Position numbers and translations under genes: made by a program | Shown: positions 59,470 through 64,000 of the stretch, in pieces | Position numbering within the stretch: the stretch's first letter is position 1 | How the letters are laid out: the number at the start of each line of letters is the position of its first letter | Notes under the pieces: generated by a model | Told to the model about the DNA's origin: nothing | The model's input: only the letters and a program-made list of their open reading frames with translations | Databases searched by the model: none | Assembly: GCA_037176705.1 (NCBI GenBank) | Contig: CM073898.1 | Coordinates: 38,133,488-38,197,487 of the forward strand | From: Molossus alvarezi | Taxonomy: Eukaryota; Chordata; Mammalia; Chiroptera; Molossidae | Length of the DNA: 64,000 bases | Direction of reading: 5' to 3'

Positions 59470-59900
59470 AGTTTTAAAAAAAATCAAAACAATAATAGCA
59501 GTAAATTTATTCAAATAGTATATTAAAAAATAAAAAAATCACCATTAATTCCATTCTTCTATTTACAAACATTTTTTGGGGGTGGATATCATCTTCTACT
59601 CACTTTCCATAGGCCATATTCATAAATATTTTTTACCTATTTACAATCTAATATTATATTTTTTCATTTACTATTACATCCGAATCATTTTTCTACATAT
59701 TGTTTATAATTATACTTTTTAATGGGAAAATAATTTTCATTAAAATTTATATATCATAATTTACTTAACCATTTTCCCATTATTGAACTCATAATGATTT
59801 TCCATATTTTGGCTTAAATAGATTATACTATAATAACATCTTTGTGCATGTAAGTTTTTCCCATCAGTAGATTATTTTAAGTACAAAAAAAGCTATGAAT
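59470..59900 (-). mobile_element. Probable antisense L1 3' fragment
   Basis: CATTTTCCCATTATTGAACTC, GATTTTCCATATTTTGGC and ATAACATCTTTGTGCATG follow the antisense wording of an L1 ORF2 3' end or 3' UTR. It is very AT-rich and diverged. Confidence 0.45.
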
Positions 59901-59925
59901 AGTTTTATAACATAAAATATTGTCT

Positions 59926-60155
59926 GCCCTGGCCAGTGTGTTCAGTGGTTAGGGTGTCAGCTTATGCACTGAAGGGTCTCAGGTTTGATTCCTGGTCAAG
60001 AGCATGTACCTGGGTTGCAGGCTTGGTCCCCAGCCCCAGTCCAGGCACTTTCGGGAGGCAACCAATCAATGTGTCTCTCTTACATCCATGTTTCTCTCTC
60101 TTTCCCCTCCTCCCCCTCCTCTTCCACTTTCTCAAAAACCAACAAACAAAAATTG
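59926..60155 (+). repeat. Older VES-type SINE, third subtype
   Basis: Head GCCCTGGCCAGTGTGTTCAG and body GCAGGCTTGGTCCCCAGCCC. It ends CTTTCTCAAAAACCAACAAAC, without the GTGAGGAT module. Confidence 0.85.
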
Positions 60156-60554
60156 CCACAGCCTCATGCAGCAAGAATGTTATAGTTTAAAATTCTACTA
60201 GTGATATATATATTTGAAATTTTAATCACAACCTCATTAACAGGGTGTTAATCATTCTTTACATGATTTCTCTTTTTCTTTTAGGTGATTCACCAACTAT
60301 AACATGTTATATTGTATTTTATTTCCATTATTTTTCTTTTTTCTGACTGGGATATCAAGGGATCTTATATAACCATAGTTGGGGCAAGATAATTTCTTAC
60401 TCAGAGCTAAGTTAAACTAAAATGCTAATAATCATTTGAAAGGTATCGTGAAAAGTAAGAGAGATTTTCTATATTCTACCTGATTTTTTTCTAACTATGA
60501 ATTGAAAATGTACTACTTTGATAATGAGTATAAAGCAATTACCATCTATTATTT

Positions 60555-60812
60555 ATTTATTTACTTTTAATCCTCACCCAATGATATGTGTGTGTTGTTT
60601 TAATTGATTTTAGAGAGAGGGGAAGGGGGGGTAGAAAGAGAGAGAAACATCAATGTGAGAGAGAACCATCGATCAGTTGCCTCCCATATGCACCCCGACC
60701 AGGAATGGAACCCACAACCTAGGTATGTGCCCTGACCGGGAATCAAACCTGCAAACTTTTGGTGTATGCACAGGACAACATTCCAACCAATTGGGCCACC
60801 CAGCCAAGGCTA
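60555..60812 (-). repeat. Older VES-type SINE
   Basis: Retains TTTTAATCCTCACCCAATGAT at its tail and a head ending GGCCACCCAGCCAAGGC. A TGTGTGTGTT insertion lies near 60587. Confidence 0.82.
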
Positions 60813-61194
60813 TCATTTTACTTTTAATGCGCTGGTGTTTGATGGTACTGGCTCAGAGTGTGAATAAAGAAAAGGGTCCCAACAGGTCATCAGAACGTGG
60901 AGAGCCTAAGACAGGACTACAGAGATGAACATACAGCGGAGGTTTGGGGAGTGCGCAGAGATCAGAGCAGAAGCAGCAAGTGAATCTGGTAGACAGGATG
61001 CTAGAAACAAGGCCTTGCAGGCAGCTGGTTCTCCTGAGCTCCTGAGCAAGGCAGGAGACAAACCAGACTTGTTCAAGGCAGAAGGACGAACAGATTGTTC
61101 CTTTGATTGTTACTTCCAAAGTGTTTTCTTACTGTTACTGTTTCTTCTTGAGTGAATTATCTATTCACACCCTAAAATGTGCATTTGTAATTTT

Positions 61195-62660
61195 AACACT
61201 GATGTTGAAATATTTATTGAGTACCGCCTATGTACCAAGCATCGTTGTAAGCACCAGGGTACAGCATTAAACACAACAGACGAAAGTCCTTAACCAGAGA
61301 GGAAGGTTACCTGCTATGAAGAAATGAAAAGAAGGGTAAGGACTGAGAGAATGTGTGGACGAGGACTCGCTCTCATAGAGCAGGTTGGAGAAGACTTCTC
61401 TGATGAGGTGACATTGGAATGGAACTGGATGAATGAGGAAATGAGACATGCAAATATCTGGGGGAACGGTGAAGAGAAAGCGAGGTGCTAAGACCTGAGC
61501 ATACTGGAAGCGTCGGGGAAAGAGAACACGTGCAGTGTGGCTGGAGTGAGGGAGAGAGTGGTTAGAGATGTGCCTGGAGAGAAACCTGGAACAGGATCTC
61601 ACAGGCTCTCGCAGGCCAAGGTAAGAACCTGGGACTGTGTTCCCAGTTTGAGGAAAGGTAGCAGGGTTTGCAATGACTTACATTTTACAGGAATCACAAG
61701 TTTCTGTTTGGAGAACAGATTGACTGAGGATGTTGGAGGCAAGAGCGAAAGCTAAGACCAGTTGGAGGGTATTGCCACGGTCTAGGTGAGAGGTGCTAGG
61801 GGTTCAGGTTAAGGAAGAGGTGATGAAGCTGGTGAACAGCTGTGGATTCTGGGTAACTTCTCGGGCTAGAGCTGACAGAATTTGCTGATGGAGTAAATGT
61901 GGCATGTAAGGAGGAATCCGGGGTGACTCCTGGGCTTTGGCTCGGTGAATCTGTCGTGCCTTTCACTGCATTTTGGAACTGGGGGAGTTGCAGGATTGCA
62001 AGAGAAAATCGAAGTTCAGATCTCTTAAGTCTGAGATTAGTGGTCCAAGTGAAGATGTTGAGTCGGCAGTTGAATATATTAGTCTGGAGCTCAGATCAGA
62101 AAGTCAGATTGGAGGTTTAATTTTAGAATCACCAGCATATAGATAGCATCTAAAGCCACAAGCCTGGATGAGATCACCGAGGGAGTGAGTGCAGGTGGAG
62201 AGGAGAGGCTCTTTCAGAAGGGGGGTCTGGAAAGATGAGGAAGACCTAGCCAAGGAACGGCCAGAGAAGGGGGAAGAGAGCCAGGTGAGTTCAGGGTCCT
62301 GAAAGGCAGTTGAGGAAATTGTTTCAAGAGCTGTTTTGCCCTGGCCGGTTTGGCTCAGCGGTTAGAGCATCGGCCTGGGGTCCAGAGAGACCAGGGTTCG
62401 GTTCCCGCTAAGGGCATGTACCTCGATTGCAGTTTGTCCCCAGCCCTGGTTGGTCGTGCGGGTGGCAACCACTCGATGTGTCCCTTTCACGTCGATGTTT
62501 CTCTCTCTCTCTCTTCCTCCCTCCCACTCTATCTGAATAAAAAAACGGAAAAATGTCCTCGGGTGAGGATAAAAAAAAAAGAGCTGTTTCAATTATCCAT
62601 GTCATCCATGTCAAATGCTACCAAAAAGTCTAGTAAGAGGAAGACTAAGAATTGATCTGC
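61195..62660 (+). mobile_element. Long ancient mammalian repeat, family unresolved, split by a SINE
   Basis: AATATTTATTGAGTACCGCC, TCAGATTGGAGGTTTAATTTTAG, ATCACCAGCATATAGATAGCATC, CTGGATGAGATCACCGAGGGAG and, beyond the SINE, GTCAAATGCTACCAAAAAG and AAGACTAAGAATTGATC all recall one known mammal-wide consensus. I cannot name it with confidence. It covers about 1.2 kb apart from the inserted VES, with no frame kept. Confidence 0.5.
62338..62579 (+). repeat. VES SINE, full length, inside the ancient repeat
   Basis: TSD AGAGCTGTTT at 62327-62336 and 62580-62589. Near-consensus head GCCCTGGCCGGTTTGGCTC. Confidence 0.95.
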
Positions 62661-63060
62661 AACTAAGCTCTTATGTTTGGTAAACTCTCAAATGCCTAAA
62701 GTGCATAAAAAAGCCACTGAAAGCCATCCCAGCAACAGTCTCTCCCTGGACTATTTTAAAGCCTGACACTGACAAGATTTAGACCTGTGTTTATGTAAGC
62801 AAGAACAAGTTAGCCGGTAGCAGGAGGTCCCACAGGCTGTTGTAATTCCTTGCCTGAGATGTATGCTCAGGTATTCCTGAGGTTGGTTTGAGGACTGAAT
62901 GGATAACAAATGCAAAGGATGAGGCACAGGGTCTGATGCAGCATCATCACTCCATGTCAGCGTTTCTGATTATTGTACCCCAGTCAGTCTTATTTAATTT
63001 TTAGCTCTCATTTCAGGCTGTTGCTTAGCAGTGTTCCAAAGGCTGGCACAAATTTTCCGG
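62661..63060. other. Unassigned DNA
   Basis: No feature was recognised in this stretch. Confidence 0.35.
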
Positions 63061-63064
63061 AAAC

Positions 63065-63240
63065 GACTGAAAGTAATCCCAACGTCTCAGAGCTGAAAGG
63101 ACTATAGAAATTAATTACTCTGTTCTCTTCCCTTGACAAATAAGAAAACAGAGATCTTTCAAGATCTGATGACTTTCTCAAGGTCCCCTACTAGGTGAGT
63201 GGCAGGATGCGGACTGGAACACAGGTCTACCAGTGGTGAA
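63065..63240 (-). repeat. Ancient MIR-related SINE fragment
   Basis: CAACGTCTCAGAGCTGAAAGG, CCCTTGACAAATAAGAAAAC, TGACTTTCTCAAGGTCCCCT and GAACACAGGTCTACC follow a mammal-wide SINE wording in antisense. The family may be MIR or a relative. Confidence 0.5.
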
Positions 63241-63725
63241 CCCGCTAGAATTAGTTACAAAAAAACTCACGGTTAGAGAATAGTCTTCCATGGCAGGGGA
63301 CCTGTTTTAGATACTGAACCTTGTTCCTTTTAACCAGCAAACTTAATGACAACCATTATCATCATCATTATCACTTTTGATTAAAATCTTCAACTGCTTT
63401 TGGTTAAAACACTCCTCCTGCACAATGGAGTTATTTTAGTCTAGAAGATTTGAAATCCTTCAAGTCAGATTTCCTTGCTACCTTATTTCTTTATCAGCTG
63501 CATTGAGCTTTGACCAGTCTCTCTGACTTGTAAAGCAAGTGACAATATTGTCAAATGAAGAAACTTACTATTTTCTGAAAAGTACGAATTCTAAGGAGTT
63601 AAGAACAGCACCAAGCACACGATTCTTCACCTAAGAGCACCCCCGATTACAAGAGCACACCTATGATACATTTCACATACATGCACACAACACAGACCTG
63701 AAACTCATGGAGAAAGTAATCTTTT

Positions 63726-63970
63726 TTTTTTTATCCTCACTTGAGGACATTTTTTTTTATATTTTGTTCAGATAGAGTGGGAGGGAGGGAGGGAGAGAGA
63801 GAGAGAGAAACATCGATGTGAAAGGGACACATCGAATGGTTGCCACCCAGACCACCCAACCAGGGACCGGGGACAAACTGCAACTGATAAGTGCCCTTAG
63901 CGAGAACTGAACCCGGGTCTCTCTGGACTGCAGGCTGATGCTCTAACCGCTGAGCAAAACCAGCCAGGGC
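63726..63970 (-). repeat. VES SINE, full length
   Basis: TSD AGAAAGTAATCTT at 63711-63723 and 63973-63985, close to the window end. Confidence 0.94.
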
Positions 63971-64000
63971 AGAGAAAGTAATCTTAAATAGGTGTTTTCT

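Overview
The window is vertebrate nuclear DNA, almost certainly from a microbat (Yangochiroptera). It carries over forty copies of a tRNA-derived SINE of the bat VES type. Each has a tRNA-like head with A and B boxes, a body ending in a CT-rich stretch, a GGGTGAGGAT-like 3' end and an A-rich tail, usually between short target-site duplications (TSDs). There are also 5'-truncated L1 copies, ancient MIR and L2 fragments, MLT1-like LTRs and hAT-type DNA transposons, as in any placental mammal. I saw no Helitron ends of the HeliBat kind; that argues weakly against a vespertilionid.

Layout. 1-9 kb: an MLT1-like LTR and degraded antisense L1 sequence peppered with VES copies, then a 5'-truncated L1 (about 5.1-6.45 kb) with a long GAAA tail. 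9.9-11.2 kb: two phase-compatible open segments with good splice sites (9899-10014 and 10811-11212), the second ending in a stop. They look like the last two exons of an unidentified gene. 11.4-18.7 kb: MIRs and VES copies. 19-23.7 kb: stacked L1s, including one younger copy with a perfect 27-bp TSD inserted in an older L1. 24-30 kb: the most GC-rich part, with MIR, MLT1 and L2 remains and no convincing exon. 30-40 kb: three-part mix of a hAT element, old L1, VES copies, an exact 309-bp tandem duplication (32699-33318) and MLT1-like LTRs. 40.65-41.5 kb: a third exon-like segment with a stop and a downstream AATAAA. 41.6-52.5 kb: VES, MER20, MER5A, old L1 with a (CCTT)n tract, a hAT copy, and a 3'-UTR-type processed retrocopy. 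55.9-57.4 kb: two 150-bp arms of a near-perfect inverted repeat about 1.24 kb apart. 58.5-64 kb: VES copies, probable antisense L1 and one long ancient repeat.

Most of the longer open frames are translations of SINE, L1 or microsatellite sequence. Only three segments look like host coding exons, and all three read on the plus strand. 9899 and 40653 both start in the same splice phase, so alternative 3' ends of one gene are possible; that is inference. I found no complete gene, no true tRNA or rRNA gene, no CRISPR array and nothing prokaryotic. No clearly new biological system is evident. The best leads are the unidentified exons, tRNA-only short VES copies sharing one end point, the perfect tandem duplication, and the inverted repeat.
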